The position numbers and the translations under genes were made by a program. Below the pieces are notes generated by a model that saw only the letters and a list, made by a program, of their open reading frames with translations, was not told the DNA's origin and made no database searches. This document shows positions 7,030 to 7,088 of a stretch of DNA of 7,088 bases, piece after piece. Every line of letters begins with the position of its first letter. Position 1 is the first letter of the stretch. The DNA comes from Candidatus Azambacteria bacterium (lineage in GTDB: Bacteria; Patescibacteriota; Minisyncoccia; GWC2-36-17; WO2-46-25), in contig JANLHQ010000070.1 in assembly GCA_024654415.1 (NCBI GenBank), positions 1 to 7,088 on the forward strand, given 5' to 3'.

Positions 7030-7088
7030 ATGGAGATAAAAATTATAAAAAAGCCAATACGCAAAGAAGAACTTCTCACTGTGGCGAA
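7030..7088 (+). CDS. Partial CDS at right edge, possible DUF5674-family protein
   Basis: Nineteen complete codons are visible (MEIKIIKKPIRKEELLTVA) and the frame stays open to the window edge. The opening hydrophobic strand followed by KKPI and a helix with EEL resembles the N-termini I remember for DUF5674 proteins, small uncharacterised proteins frequent in Parcubacteria. That is recalled similarity over a very short stretch and may be wrong. The gene begins 19 nt after secA and has its own extended -10 box with no room for an SD. Confidence 0.6.
   Translation, partial: MEIKIIKKPIRKEELLTVA

Overview
The window reads as a compact stretch of a bacterial chromosome, most likely from a Patescibacteria/CPR lineage (Parcubacteria-like). 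This rests on the short intergenic gaps, the near absence of Shine-Dalgarno (SD) sequences in front of housekeeping genes, the SecA and MurB inserts, a tiny lysine-rich basic protein, and a final partial gene whose first residues resemble a family I associate with Parcubacteria. The lineage is an inference from recalled protein style; no 16S or marker search was possible. All convincing genes are on the + strand.

Layout. Positions 1-108 hold no assignable gene. Positions 109-499 form a self-contained small transcription unit: a strong sigma70-type promoter, a leader hairpin, a 50-codon GC-rich ORF with a near-perfect SD, a second 10-codon ORF with its own SD and built from two hairpins, and a strong intrinsic terminator. 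I do not recognise either peptide. Positions 535-2596 form the groES-groEL chaperonin operon, with a perfect CIRCE operator (the HrcA target) laid over the promoter and a terminator behind groEL. murB (2613-3563) follows, with its -10 box placed so that the mRNA would start at the ATG. A 211-bp gap (3564-3774) contains three GTATTA motifs about one helical turn apart, a perfect DnaA box, an extended -10 promoter and two leader hairpins. It precedes a 35-aa lysine-rich, histone-H1-tail-like protein (3775-3882) with a strong terminator. A -35/-10 promoter with ideal spacing then drives hpf (ribosome hibernation factor) and secA (preprotein translocase ATPase), 11 nt apart. A partial gene starts at 7030, probably leaderless.

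How the parts relate. The known genes cover protein folding (GroES/EL), cell-wall precursor synthesis (MurB), ribosome hibernation (HPF) and protein export (SecA); only groES-groEL and hpf-secA look like operons. The most intriguing parts are the small two-ORF unit at 109-499, whose codon use and SD signals differ from everything else here, and the DnaA-box promoter region in front of the lysine-rich DNA-binding-like protein.
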